Assembly: GCA_038106445.1 (NCBI GenBank)
Contig: JAYODU010000006.1
Coordinates: 88,525 to 152,524 of the forward strand
Length of the DNA stretch: 64,000 nt
Direction: 5' to 3'
From: Pseudemcibacter sp038106445
Lineage (GTDB): Bacteria > Pseudomonadota > Alphaproteobacteria > Sphingomonadales > Emcibacteraceae
Of this stretch, positions 16,758-26,296 are shown one piece after another (position 1 is the first letter of the stretch; the number at the start of each line of letters is the position of its first letter). The notes beneath the pieces were generated by a model, which did no database searches, was not told where the DNA came from, and saw only the letters and a list, made by a program, of their open reading frames with translations. Made by a program: the position numbers and the translations under genes.

Positions 16758-17705
16758 TCAATCTTCCTTAAGTAAAATGGCGGGAACTTTAAAGGTGACG
16801 TTTTCTTCAATTGTTAAAATATTTTCAATACTTGTTTCAAAGCGTTCTTTAAACGCGTTCATAACTTCTTCAACCAGAATTTCCGGTGCTGAAGCGCCCG
16901 CTGAAATTCCCACTGCGGATACATCTTCAAACCAGGACCAGTCAATTTCCGCGGCACGTTGAATTAGCATTGAACGACAACCTACTTTCCTTGCTACCTC
17001 CACCAATCTGCGCGAATTGGAACTATTTGGAGCACCGATGATCAGGACAAGTTCAACCTTCTTTGCAAGTTCTTTGACGGCATTCTGTCTGTTGGTCGTC
17101 GCGTAACAAATATCTTCTTTTTTAGGATCTTTTATGGACGGATATTTATTTTTTAAAGCTGCAATAATTTCAGAAGTATCATCAAGGGATAAGGTCGTCT
17201 GTGTAATATAGGCAACATTATCAATATTTGCCAAGTCGAGTTTTTCAACATCTTCCGGGCTTTCAACTAAATGTATTGCCCCTTTTTTAAGCTGCCCCAT
17301 GGTACCCCCTACTTCGGGATGCCCCTTATGACCAATCATAACAATTTCAGCACCCTGCCTGTCATAGCGTTCTGCTTCACGATGTACTTTACTGACAAGA
17401 GGACAAGTGGCGTCAATATACAGCATTTTTCGTTTTTCAGCTTCTGCCGGTACTGATTTAGGAACACCATGCGCCGAAAAGACGACAGGTTTGTCGGTCG
17501 GCACTTCATCAAGCTCATCAACAAATATTGCCCCACGTTTCTGTAAGCCTTCAACAACATATTTGTTATGAACGATTTCGTGACGCACATAAACGGGCGC
17601 ACCATATTTCTCAAGGGCCATTTCCACAATCTGAATGGCCCTGTCAACACCAGCACAAAATCCGCGGGGATTTGCAATATATAAGTTCATATTCGTTTTA
17701 CTCAT
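16758..17705 (-). CDS. ispH: 4-hydroxy-3-methylbut-2-enyl diphosphate reductase
   Basis: Iron-sulfur enzyme of the last step of the methylerythritol phosphate isoprenoid pathway, producing IPP and DMAPP. The three cluster cysteines are in GFCAGVDRAI, DATCPLVSKVH and DICYATTNRQ; the substrate-binding histidines (VHNKYVV, SAHGVP) and NSSNSRRL segment are present. 315 residues, the normal length. First gene of an ispH-thrB-rnhA operon, a common alphaproteobacterial arrangement. A second possible start lies at Met6. Confidence 0.97.
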   Translation of the reverse strand: MSKTNMNLYIANPRGFCAGVDRAIQIVEMALEKYGAPVYVRHEIVHNKYVVEGLQKRGAIFVDELDEVPTDKPVVFSAHGVPKSVPAEAEKRKMLYIDATCPLVSKVHREAERYDRQGAEIVMIGHKGHPEVGGTMGQLKKGAIHLVESPEDVEKLDLANIDNVAYITQTTLSLDDTSEIIAALKNKYPSIKDPKKEDICYATTNRQNAVKELAKKVELVLIIGAPNSSNSRRLVEVARKVGCRSMLIQRAAEIDWSWFEDVSAVGISAGASAPEILVEEVMNAFKERFETSIENILTIEENVTFKVPAILLKED

Positions 17706-17750
17706 AGCATGACCTTATACATTGTTTTTATAAATGAAAACAACCCGTTC

Positions 17751-19604
17751 TTAGTAGGCCGGCTTAAAATCGCCCATACACCCCAAGCAAAGTGCATATG
17801 CATGACCCGGATCGTTTAACAAATTGAATATCGCCAATTTTTCGGAAATTATATTCATAATTTTTTGCTGTGGCCTTTTTTGTAGTCGCGCTGTAAAATT
17901 CTGAAGCTGATCACTTTCGGTGCCAAAAAGTCTGGTTATAACCTGTACTTCAAATGGGATCTCATCTTCCCAATGCACGATATCATAATCTGCAAGCTCA
18001 GCCCGCCTGACCGCCGCATCAATGGCCAGATCGATATTCCCCAAATGATCAACAAGGCCAAGTTCCATTGCTTTTTTACCACTCCAAACCCTGCCGCGCG
18101 CTATCGCATCAACCTGCTCAACGCTCATGTTACGTCCTTCAGCAACCAGCTTGATAAATCTGTTATATCCGTCTTCAATATTGCTCTGAATAATTGTTTT
18201 CAGTTTTTCAGGAAGAGGCTTATTCAACCCCGCTGCTATCAATGGCGTGGTTCCAACCCCATCTGTTGCTATCCCGATTTCGGCCAATGTCCCTTCCAGG
18301 TTCGGCACCGCGCCAAAAATACCGATAGAGCCCGTAATCGTTGTCGGGCTAGCCCAGATTTCATCCGCATTTGCCGATATCCAGTAGCCACCTGATGCCG
18401 CGACAGAACCCATTGATACAATAACCGGTTTTCCTGCTTCTTTTAACAGCAGCACTTCCTGTCTTATCAGTTCGGAAGCAAATGCACTGCCGCCTGGACT
18501 TTCCACGCGAAGGACCACAGCTTTAACATCATCATTCATTCTTGTTTCACGAAGCTGCCTTGACAATGTTTCACCGCCGACAGTGCCTTGGGGCATATCG
18601 CCATCCATAATGGCGCCATTTGCATAAAGTACTGCCACAATATCTTTTTTACTTTCGGTACTTTCCGCTTCCCGCATTGAAGCCAGATATTCCCTCATGC
18701 CAATCTGATTAATTCCTGATTTTGTATGGGAAGTGCCAACGTTATCCTGCAGGTATGTTACCCATTGCTGTCTGGTCTTTAATCCGTCCACCAGGGAATT
18801 TTGAAGTGCCACCTGCCCCAGATCGCCATTCAAATTCGACACAATCTGATCCGCATTTTCAATACTGTTTCTAATAGTCAGCTCATCAATATCTCTTTGT
18901 TCAGATACCGTTTTAATAAATTCGTCCCAAAGGCCATTATAAAGCTCAAGATTTGCTTCCCTAGCTTCATCCGACATATCGGTACGAATGAATGGTTCCA
19001 TTGCCGATTTATATTCACCAACTCTGAATAATTGTACCTCAGCTTTTATTTTTTCCAAAAATCCCAAATAGTAATTCTGATAACCACCATATCCGTAAAG
19101 AAGTACTGCGCCTTGCGGGTGCAGATAAATTTCATCTGCAAAAGAAGCGATCAGGTAAGCTGACTGATCATAAAGATCACTATAGGCTACAACCTTTTTA
19201 CCTTTTTGCTTAAATTCTTCAATTTTGCGCCCGATATAGTGAATTTTAGACGGATAAGCGCCTGCAAAATGATCGAAATTTAAAACCAGCATATCAATAT
19301 TTTCATCATCACCCGCATACTCAATTGCCGATATTACATCACGAAGGAGTGTATTTGAGCCAAGTTCACCGGCCAGCAGTTGTTGGTATGGATCATCACT
19401 GAATGTTTCCTGCTCTGCAATCACACCGTGAAGATCAAGCACCAAAGCACTATTATCTGCTTTAAATCTTTTATTTTCCGAATCAGAAAAGATGCCACCA
19501 ACCAGATAAGCAACTATAATCACCGAAATAATAAGAAACAAAAATGTTCCAACAAAAGATTGTAATTTTTGGATAAATGTCCAAAAGGATTTAATAAAGC
19601 TCAT
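17751..19604 (-). CDS. sppA: Signal peptide peptidase SppA (long form)
   Basis: 617-residue inner-membrane serine protease that degrades leftover signal peptides; length matches E. coli SppA (67K type). One N-terminal transmembrane anchor (about 17-37) is followed by two tandem crotonase-fold S49 domains. The general base lysine is in EYKSAMEPF in the first domain and the nucleophile in SMGSVAASGGYW in the second. Divergent from the gcv operon, with the intergenic region shared with the glycine riboswitch promoter. Confidence 0.95.
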   Translation of the reverse strand: MSFIKSFWTFIQKLQSFVGTFLFLIISVIIVAYLVGGIFSDSENKRFKADNSALVLDLHGVIAEQETFSDDPYQQLLAGELGSNTLLRDVISAIEYAGDDENIDMLVLNFDHFAGAYPSKIHYIGRKIEEFKQKGKKVVAYSDLYDQSAYLIASFADEIYLHPQGAVLLYGYGGYQNYYLGFLEKIKAEVQLFRVGEYKSAMEPFIRTDMSDEAREANLELYNGLWDEFIKTVSEQRDIDELTIRNSIENADQIVSNLNGDLGQVALQNSLVDGLKTRQQWVTYLQDNVGTSHTKSGINQIGMREYLASMREAESTESKKDIVAVLYANGAIMDGDMPQGTVGGETLSRQLRETRMNDDVKAVVLRVESPGGSAFASELIRQEVLLLKEAGKPVIVSMGSVAASGGYWISANADEIWASPTTITGSIGIFGAVPNLEGTLAEIGIATDGVGTTPLIAAGLNKPLPEKLKTIIQSNIEDGYNRFIKLVAEGRNMSVEQVDAIARGRVWSGKKAMELGLVDHLGNIDLAIDAAVRRAELADYDIVHWEDEIPFEVQVITRLFGTESDQLQNFTARLQKRPQQKIMNIISEKLAIFNLLNDPGHAYALCLGCMGDFKPAY

Positions 19605-19710
19605 CAGGTCCTCGCGACTATTTTTGCAATTAAAACAACCTATTACATTTAGGTCATCAAATCACCAATTATAAAAAGATCAATCAGTCTATTTTATATA
19701 ATGACTTTGA

Positions 19711-19738
19711 TTGACTCTTCAAGAAATCCTCTTATTAT
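19711..19738 (+). promoter_or_regulatory. Probable sigma-70 promoter of the gcv operon
   Basis: TTGACT (19711-19716), 16-base spacer, TATTAT (19733-19738). Transcription would start around 19745, just before the glycine riboswitch. Confidence 0.6.
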
Positions 19739-19756
19739 GTCTTCGTTATCTTCTTT

Positions 19757-19925
19757 GCGGGAGAGACCAGACATGGCGCCGAAGGAGCAACCGCCCCGGA
19801 AACTCTCAGGCAAATGGACCGCAAGGATAATTAGCACTCTGGAAAGCGAGGCCGCTGCCTCCACCGACGGGGTAAGCCTGATCTGATCAGGTCAAATCTC
19901 TCAGGTATCGATGACAGAGGGGGCA
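19757..19925 (+). ncRNA. Tandem glycine riboswitch
   Basis: Two glycine aptamers in series. Aptamer 1 shows GGGAGAGA, GCCGAAGGAGCAA and AACTCTCAGGCAAA...GGACCG; aptamer 2 shows ACTCTGGAAAGCG, CACCGACGGGGTAAGC, AAATCTCTCAGGTATC and GACAGAGGGG. Directly downstream a short stem GGCAC (19922-19926)/GTGCC (19944-19948) may form part of the expression platform, ahead of the gcvT ribosome binding site. It lies 50 bases upstream of the glycine cleavage operon, so it most likely switches that operon on when glycine is abundant. Conserved bases were recognised by eye; the exact pairing was not computed. Confidence 0.93.
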
Positions 19926-19974
19926 CCGATGGTACGGGTTTGCGTGCCAAATGTGCTAACTCTGGAGAATTAGG

Positions 19975-21096
19975 ATGAGTGCAGATAGTAAGGCTTTACT
20001 AAAAACACCCCTTTTTTCACTACATCAAGAACTAGGCGGTAAAATGGTGCCGTTTGCTGGATATTGCATGCCGGTTCAGTACCCCTTAGGGGTTATGGGC
20101 GAACATAATCACACACGTGAAAGTGCCGGACTTTTTGATGTTTCCCATATGGGACAGGTGATGATTAAAGGTGAAGGTGCCGATAAATGGCTCGAAAGTT
20201 TGGTGCCCGGTAATATCATTGATCTTAAACCCAACCGTATCCGTTACACCATGTTTACGGACAAGAACGGGGGGATACTTGATGATCTTATGATCACCAA
20301 ACGTGAAAATGATATATTTATGGTGGTCAATGCCGCCTGCAAAGAACAAGACATAGCCCATATGCTAGCACATTTACCCAGTCATCTGAAACTCACAGAA
20401 CTAGGTGACCGTGCATTAATTGCTTTACAAGGGCCAAAGGCCGCCGAGATAACCGCACGGTTTGTTCCAGGTGCTGACAGTCAGGATTTTATGTCCTATA
20501 TGGAAGCGGAAATACTGGGTGCACACTGTTTCATAAGCCGGTGCGGGTATACCGGTGAAGATGGACATGAAATATCAATTCCTGCTGATAAAGCCGAAGA
20601 AATTTGCCGCGCGCTGCTTGCTGAGCCGGAAGTGGAGGCCATTGGACTTGGTGCACGTGACAGCCTGCGTCTTGAAGCAGGATTATGTTTATACGGACAT
20701 GATATAACAACTGTAACAACCCCCATCGAAGGATCACTGGAGTGGTCGATTGGTAAACGCCGCCGCGAAGAAGGCGGTTTTCCGGGAGCAGAAAAAATAC
20801 TTGAACAGTTTTCAACAGGCAATGTTGAGCGCAGAAGAGTTGGTATCCTGCCCACTGGTCGTGCCCCCGCACGGGAAGGAACAGAAATACTGGATGCTGA
20901 TGATAATGTCATTGGTGTCGTAACAAGTGGCGGTTTCGGCCCCACATTTGGTGGCCCAATTGCAATGGGTTATATCCAAAGTAAATATTCAGAAAACGGA
21001 ACAGAAATTTTTCTTCAGGTAAGAAAAAATAAACAGGAAGCAAAAGTCGCTTCCATGCCATTTGTTCCACAGCGTTATTATAGAAAACCAAAATAG
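19975..21096 (+). CDS. gcvT: Glycine cleavage system T protein (aminomethyltransferase)
   Basis: Transfers the methylene group from aminomethyl-lipoyl-H protein to tetrahydrofolate, releasing ammonia. 373 residues with the GcvT folate-binding fold: PFAGYCMPVQYPLGVMGEH near the N-terminus, GLFDVSHMGQ, the SRCGYTGEDGHEISIP segment, and the C-terminal barrel domain. ATG preceded by GGAGAATTAGG. First gene downstream of the glycine riboswitch; gcvH follows after 12 bases. Confidence 0.95.
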   Translation: MSADSKALLKTPLFSLHQELGGKMVPFAGYCMPVQYPLGVMGEHNHTRESAGLFDVSHMGQVMIKGEGADKWLESLVPGNIIDLKPNRIRYTMFTDKNGGILDDLMITKRENDIFMVVNAACKEQDIAHMLAHLPSHLKLTELGDRALIALQGPKAAEITARFVPGADSQDFMSYMEAEILGAHCFISRCGYTGEDGHEISIPADKAEEICRALLAEPEVEAIGLGARDSLRLEAGLCLYGHDITTVTTPIEGSLEWSIGKRRREEGGFPGAEKILEQFSTGNVERRRVGILPTGRAPAREGTEILDADDNVIGVVTSGGFGPTFGGPIAMGYIQSKYSENGTEIFLQVRKNKQEAKVASMPFVPQRYYRKPK

Positions 21097-21108
21097 AAGG
21101 GAAATGTT

Positions 21109-21483
21109 ATGACAGTTTATTTTTCAGAAGACCATGAATGGATCAGTGTAGAAGGCAATATAGGCACGGTTGGTATCACCGATTACGCACAAAATGCACT
21201 TGGTGATATAGTATTTGTTGAGCTTCCTGAGAGCGGCGAGGAATTTGCCAAAGGTGACGAAGTAGCCGTTGTTGAATCAGTAAAGGCCGCATCAGAAATT
21301 TATTCACCCGTTAGTGGGGAAATTACGGACATAAATAAAGAATTGGAAGATAATGCTTCCCTCGTCAACACATCATCTGATGGTGATGGGTGGTTCTTCA
21401 AAATAAGTATTGCTGATGAAAGTGAACTTAAAGAATTGATGAATGCGAGTGCCTACAAAGCCTTCATTGGCGGACTTGAATAA
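21109..21483 (+). CDS. gcvH: Glycine cleavage system H protein
   Basis: Lipoyl carrier of the glycine cleavage complex. 124 residues; the lipoylated lysine is in VVESVKAASEIYSPVSG and the N-terminus SEDHEWI is typical. It shuttles the aminomethyl group between P and T proteins. Preceded by an AGAAGGGAAAT ribosome binding site and followed 15 bases later by gcvPA. Confidence 0.96.
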   Translation: MTVYFSEDHEWISVEGNIGTVGITDYAQNALGDIVFVELPESGEEFAKGDEVAVVESVKAASEIYSPVSGEITDINKELEDNASLVNTSSDGDGWFFKISIADESELKELMNASAYKAFIGGLE

Positions 21484-21498
21484 TTTAAGGTAACAAAT

Positions 21499-22845
21499 AT
21501 GCGTTATTTACCACTTTCTACTGATGATCGGGCACAGATGCTCGACACTATCGGTGTAAAAAATATCAATGATCTTTTTGTTGATGTTCCCAAGCATGCC
21601 CTGCTTGATGATCTTGTGGATTTGCCACTACATATGACTGAAATGGAAGTTGAGCGGAATTTTGCTGTGTTTGCCGCAAGAAATATTCCTGCGGGTTCCG
21701 TGCCCTTCTTTGTTGGTGCGGGGGCCTATCATCATCATGTGCCAAGTGCTGTGGATTATCAGATCCAGCGCGGTGAATTCCTGACGGCGTACACACCGTA
21801 CCAGCCGGAAATTTCACAGGGAACATTACAAACACTTTATGAATTTCAGACACAGGTCGCACAGTTAACCGGAATGGATGTAGCAAACGCATCCATGTAT
21901 GACGGGTCAACCGCATGCGGTGAAGCCGCACTAATGGCAAGTCGGGTTACCAAAAAGAATAAAATAGTCATCAGCGGTAATCTTCATCCGCAATATATCG
22001 AAGTGGTCAAAACCGCTACCAAATATACAGATGATGAAATTATTTTAAATGACCCTACGGTCAATAAAAAAGAAGACTTGCTCGCAAATGTAGATGAAGA
22101 AACAAGCTGCGTTATTGTTCAATATCCTGATTTTTTTGGAAACATTAATGATTACAGTCATTTGGCAGAAAAGCTGCATGAACAGAATGCTTTACTGGTC
22201 GTTGTCACAACCGAAGTCGTATCATTGGGTGCTATCAAATCACCCGGTGAAATGGGTGCGGATATTGTTGTTGGTGAAGGCCAATCAATCGGAAACGGTC
22301 TAAGCTTTGGCGGGCCATATGTTGGACTATTTGCCACACGTCAACAATATGTTCGGCAGCTTCCCGGTCGGCTTTGTGGTGAAACAGTTGATGCAGACGG
22401 TAAACGTGGCTATGTGCTGACACTTTCAACACGGGAACAGCATATCCGCCGTGAAAAAGCAACCAGTAACATTTGTACCAATGCGGGTTTGTGCACCCTT
22501 GCTTTTACCATCCATATGACATTACTTGGTGAAAAAGGCCTGCGACAGCTTGCAAAAATAAATCACGCGAGTGCCGTGAAGCTCGCAGGAATGCTTAAAG
22601 AAGTTGATGGTCTTAAAATCCTGAATGATACATTCTTTAATGAATTTACAGTAAAACTAAACAAAAATGCTGCGGATGTCGTTGAAGCCCTTGTGGAACA
22701 GGATGTGATCGCAGGACTTCCTGTATCACGGATGTATCCGGACAGGCCTGAACTGGCAAATGATTTGATCATTGCGGTAACGGAAACCGTATCGGAAGAT
22801 GATATGTGTATTCTGGTCAGCGAACTTAAGGAGGTACTAAAATGA
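21499..22845 (+). CDS. gcvPA: Glycine dehydrogenase (decarboxylating) subunit 1
   Basis: N-terminal half of the two-subunit P protein, which decarboxylates glycine and loads the H protein. 448 residues, family length; visible segments include MRYLPLSTDDRAQML, FVGAGAYHHHVPSAVD, TAYTPYQPEISQGTLQ and QSIGNGLSFGGPYVG. This half supports assembly while the PLP lysine is in subunit 2. The stop overlaps the gcvPB start (ATGA), so equal amounts of the subunits are likely. Confidence 0.95.
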   Translation: MRYLPLSTDDRAQMLDTIGVKNINDLFVDVPKHALLDDLVDLPLHMTEMEVERNFAVFAARNIPAGSVPFFVGAGAYHHHVPSAVDYQIQRGEFLTAYTPYQPEISQGTLQTLYEFQTQVAQLTGMDVANASMYDGSTACGEAALMASRVTKKNKIVISGNLHPQYIEVVKTATKYTDDEIILNDPTVNKKEDLLANVDEETSCVIVQYPDFFGNINDYSHLAEKLHEQNALLVVVTTEVVSLGAIKSPGEMGADIVVGEGQSIGNGLSFGGPYVGLFATRQQYVRQLPGRLCGETVDADGKRGYVLTLSTREQHIRREKATSNICTNAGLCTLAFTIHMTLLGEKGLRQLAKINHASAVKLAGMLKEVDGLKILNDTFFNEFTVKLNKNAADVVEALVEQDVIAGLPVSRMYPDRPELANDLIIAVTETVSEDDMCILVSELKEVLK

Positions 22846-24404
22846 TGAATAATCAGGGACGCCCAACAGGTGTAGAAAATTCCGGCACACCAAGCCAGAA
22901 ATATCAAAGCTTCACAGGAAGCCGGGGACTTTCACAAGTGGAAGGTTTAATATATGAAATCGGTGATACCAATCGGAGCGGCGTTGATCTTCCGGAAGTG
23001 GATGATTTTGAAAACCGCCTGGGCGGCATGGAACGCAATCAGGAAATTGGTCTTGCGGGCCTTACCGAACCGGAAGCCATGCGCCATTATACCCGCCTTA
23101 GCCGAAAAAATTATGCCATTGATTTGGGGCTTTATCCGCTGGGTTCATGCACAATGAAACATAATCCGCGCCTCAATGAGAAAATGGCCCGCCTTCCCGG
23201 ACTGGGCAATATCCATCCCCTGCAACCGGTGAGTACAGTTCAGGGCGCACTGGATCTTATTGATACACTTGCACATTGGCTTAAAACTCTGACCGGTATG
23301 CCGGCGGTTGCAATGTCACCAAAAGCCGGTGCCCATGGTGAGCTTTGCGGGCTTATGGTCATCCGTGCTGCACTTGAAGCCAGGGGTGATGCCAGATCAA
23401 TCGTTCTGGCGCCGGAAAGTGCCCACGGCACCAATCCGGCTACTGCCACTTTGTGTGGTTACAAGGTTAAACCGATCCCGGCAACAAAAGATGGCCGTGT
23501 CAATCTGGCTGCGATGAAAGAAGCACTTGGCCCCGACGTCGCAGCTATTATGGTAACGAACCCGAACACCTGCGGGCTGTTTGAACGTGAAATAATTGAA
23601 ATCGCAGAAGCGGTTCACGCAGTTGGCGGCTATTTTTACTGTGACGGCGCAAACTTTAATGCCATTGTCGGGAAAGTCCGCCCAGGCGATCTTGGTGTTG
23701 ATGCTATGCATATTAATCTGCATAAAACATTTTCGACACCACATGGTGGTGGCGGGCCGGGTGCTGGCCCTGTCGTGCTATCAGAAGCGCTCGCCCCCTT
23801 CGCGCCACTGCCTTATGTGGTTGCAGGGGAAGAAAGTTTTGAACTTGTTGAGCATGAAGTAAAGGGCGGGCAAAGCTTTGGCCGTATGACAGCATTTCAC
23901 GGACAAATGGGAATGTTCATCCGTGCTCTTGCCTATATGATGTCACACGGGGCAGATGGCCTTGCCAAGGTAGCAGAAGATAGTGTGCTAAATGCAAATT
24001 ACGTGCTTGCGTCTTTGAAAGACGTAATGAGTGCAAGTTTTGAAGGCCCCTGTATGCATGAAGCGCTTTTTGATGATCGTTTCCTGAAAGATACGGGTGT
24101 AAGCACCCTTGATTTTGCCAAGGCAATGATCGATGAAGGTTATCATCCGATGACCATGTATTTCCCATTGGTTGTGCATGGTGCCATGCTGATTGAACCA
24201 ACCGAATCTGAAAGCAAACAATCGGTTGATCAGTTTATCGGCATGATGTGTCATCTTGTTGAAAAAGCAAAAGCGGGTGAAAAAGAACGCTTCACCGGAG
24301 CACCCCATAACGCACCGCTTAAACGGCTTGATGAAACGGGTGCGGCCAGAAAACCTGTTCTTCGCTGGACACCGCAAATACCAGGCGAGGAAGCCGCAGA
24401 ATAA
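22842..24404 (+). CDS. gcvPB: Glycine dehydrogenase (decarboxylating) subunit 2
   Basis: C-terminal half of the split P protein, carrying the PLP lysine in NLHKTFSTPHGGGGPG. 520 residues, the usual length; YPLGSCTMKHNP near the N-terminus and HGTNPATAT are further family signatures. Translationally coupled to gcvPA. It closes the riboswitch-controlled operon and is followed by a strong terminator. Confidence 0.96.
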   Translation: MMNNQGRPTGVENSGTPSQKYQSFTGSRGLSQVEGLIYEIGDTNRSGVDLPEVDDFENRLGGMERNQEIGLAGLTEPEAMRHYTRLSRKNYAIDLGLYPLGSCTMKHNPRLNEKMARLPGLGNIHPLQPVSTVQGALDLIDTLAHWLKTLTGMPAVAMSPKAGAHGELCGLMVIRAALEARGDARSIVLAPESAHGTNPATATLCGYKVKPIPATKDGRVNLAAMKEALGPDVAAIMVTNPNTCGLFEREIIEIAEAVHAVGGYFYCDGANFNAIVGKVRPGDLGVDAMHINLHKTFSTPHGGGGPGAGPVVLSEALAPFAPLPYVVAGEESFELVEHEVKGGQSFGRMTAFHGQMGMFIRALAYMMSHGADGLAKVAEDSVLNANYVLASLKDVMSASFEGPCMHEALFDDRFLKDTGVSTLDFAKAMIDEGYHPMTMYFPLVVHGAMLIEPTESESKQSVDQFIGMMCHLVEKAKAGEKERFTGAPHNAPLKRLDETGAARKPVLRWTPQIPGEEAAE

Positions 24405-24411
24405 AATGATT

Positions 24412-24438
24412 AAGGCCGGGTTATCCCGGCCTTTTTTT
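24412..24438. terminator. Terminator between gcvPB and the convergent cupin gene
   Basis: Perfect stem AAGGCCGGG/CCCGGCCTT with a TTAT loop, followed on the plus strand by a run of T. On the minus strand it follows directly after the cupin gene stop, with a weaker T stretch, so it may work both ways. Confidence 0.9.
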
Positions 24439-25033
24439 ATTTTATGGTTTTAACATCCATCTCAAAAACATGGCAGTTTTTCAGCTTCCTGTCCCAAGTC
24501 AACCGTTTGTTAAGCGTTTCAAGCGCACGACCATAAAGATGCAGGTGCCTTGTCGCTTCGCCTTCTTTAATTTCGATTGCGTGAATATCATCTTTTAAAA
24601 GCGCGATGCCCTGACCCGGTTTTACAATAATCGTATCAGTCTGGGAAATCGGGCGGACGCCCGGCACGAGCGGGCCTTCTTCTTCCGGTGTATATACATA
24701 ATTCACTTCTTCCCCCTCAACTGCGGTGACACAGGCCCAGGTAGTATGATTATGTGGTGGTGTATATTTGCCCTTATGCATAACATTCAGATAAAGCGCG
24801 TAGCTGTCATCATCATCCTTTGAAATCAGGTAGCGGTTCTGCACTTTTCCGTCTTCTTGCGGGGCAGGAAACTGATCCTCATCCCAAATTTCATCACGCG
24901 ATGCAAAATCAATCATAACCTGCTTTATTTTATCAAGATTTTCACGACTTACATCCACAGGGTCCGCCATGCTCCTGACAAAAGCCATCACTTCTGCAAC
25001 TTCAGCATTTCTTCTCGCTTCAACTGAACTCAT
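24437..25033 (-). CDS. Cupin-fold metal-dependent protein (cysteine dioxygenase-like)
   Basis: 198-residue single-domain cupin. PPHNHTTWACVTAVEGEE gives the first cupin motif with two histidines and the DDIHAIE segment the third, which fits an iron-binding dioxygenase of the cysteine dioxygenase-like superfamily (predicted double-stranded beta-helix enzymes, COG5553 type). No signal peptide. Start overlaps the serine hydrolase stop by one base (TAATG), so the two are co-transcribed. The substrate is unknown; thiol dioxygenase activity is inference. Confidence 0.75.
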   Translation of the reverse strand: MSSVEARRNAEVAEVMAFVRSMADPVDVSRENLDKIKQVMIDFASRDEIWDEDQFPAPQEDGKVQNRYLISKDDDDSYALYLNVMHKGKYTPPHNHTTWACVTAVEGEEVNYVYTPEEEGPLVPGVRPISQTDTIIVKPGQGIALLKDDIHAIEIKEGEATRHLHLYGRALETLNKRLTWDRKLKNCHVFEMDVKTIK

Positions 25034-26136
25034 TATTCACTTCCTTTATATTCAATTAATTTATCAGAAATTTCCTGGGCAAATTCATGAAAGGGCTGGG
25101 TTGATGTATTTGACATCATCACAAAACCGATATCAAGTTCCGGTATCATTATAATATAAGACTTAAAACCGTCATTACCACCATGGAATACGGTTTGATA
25201 CCCACCCTGCATACGCCGCTGCCAGCTAAAGCCGACCTGTTCAAATTTTCCAAGCGCAGGTTGCCACATCGCATCCAGTGTTTCCTTTTTTAAAACACGG
25301 TTCCCATCCAATGTCCCGCCATTTAAATTAAGCATTACCCACCGGGACATATCATCAATATTGGATATCAGTGTTGAGCTTGGTCCGTGCATCCGGTTAT
25401 ATGGATATACATCGGCAACCCTAAGCCCGTCTTCATATGGCTGGTGAAGGCTGTTTAATTTTGTCATGTCAGCTTCCTGAATAAGAAGCGTACTGTTAAT
25501 CATACCCGTCGGTATCAAGATATTTTGAAGCACGTAATCTTCAAATGATATACCCGCCGCCTTGGCGATCACATCACCAAGCAGTTCATAGCCGGTATTA
25601 CAATACTGAAATGTGGTTTCCGGCTCCTGGGTAAGAAATTTGTGGGAAATAAAGTTTCGCACAAATCGTTCCAAGGCCTCTTCGCCATATTGCGGGTTAT
25701 GCCACGGATCACTATCAAAATCCGGCATACCGGAAATATGGCTTGCAAATTGACGAATGGTAAGGTCTTTATACCGGTTGTCCACCAACACGAAATATGG
25801 AACAACATCAACAACGGGTTTATCCACATCAATCACCCCCTGTTCATGAAGCTGCATCAATGCCGTACCAACAAATATTTTTGTCACCGATGCCATGTGA
25901 AAAAGTGATTCACCATCTTCCGGTTCCTTGGTGTACATATTTTTGATACCAAATGCTTTTTTAAACAGAACATCATCTTTTGATACAACAGAGAACACAA
26001 AGCCCTGCACATTATGTTCTGTCATCATTTCTTCGATCAGGGGCGTAAATATGCGATCCAGTTCAGCATCATTTGCCAATGCCGGACCCGAAAAAAAACA
26101 AAATGATAATATGATATATAGAATCTTATTTTTCAT
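25033..26136 (-). CDS. Serine hydrolase of the beta-lactamase (class C/PBP4*) family
   Basis: 367 residues with a signal peptide (about residues 1-21, ending ALA), so periplasmic. The catalytic S-x-x-K is in HMASVTKIFVG, the Y-x-N motif in QYCNTGYELLG, and the third motif is HGGNDG instead of KTG, typical of the broad beta-lactamase-related esterase/peptidase group. Substrate cannot be told; a true beta-lactamase is unlikely. First gene of a pair with the cupin protein. Confidence 0.85.
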   Translation of the reverse strand: MKNKILYIILSFCFFSGPALANDAELDRIFTPLIEEMMTEHNVQGFVFSVVSKDDVLFKKAFGIKNMYTKEPEDGESLFHMASVTKIFVGTALMQLHEQGVIDVDKPVVDVVPYFVLVDNRYKDLTIRQFASHISGMPDFDSDPWHNPQYGEEALERFVRNFISHKFLTQEPETTFQYCNTGYELLGDVIAKAAGISFEDYVLQNILIPTGMINSTLLIQEADMTKLNSLHQPYEDGLRVADVYPYNRMHGPSSTLISNIDDMSRWVMLNLNGGTLDGNRVLKKETLDAMWQPALGKFEQVGFSWQRRMQGGYQTVFHGGNDGFKSYIIMIPELDIGFVMMSNTSTQPFHEFAQEISDKLIEYKGSE

Positions 26137-26296
26137 GTACTCAATCCCTGTTACGCCACCCTCCCTTATTTTTTAATACGGCGCAGGCTTATTTGCAATA
26201 ATTCCCCGGAAAAAGTTCCATAATTAATGCCGATTTTATTTGTGTTTTGCTTAAATAGCTGTCTTTACTTTTAATATCGATATTAAGGAGGGAGCA

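Noticed and set aside
17973..18395. 140-codon plus-strand frame inside sppA
   Set aside because: Antisense shadow of a strongly conserved gene; composition is odd and it has no ribosome binding site.
20496..20945. 149-codon minus-strand frame inside gcvT
   Set aside because: Shadow frame, serine/proline-rich translation without family features, opposite to a certain gene.
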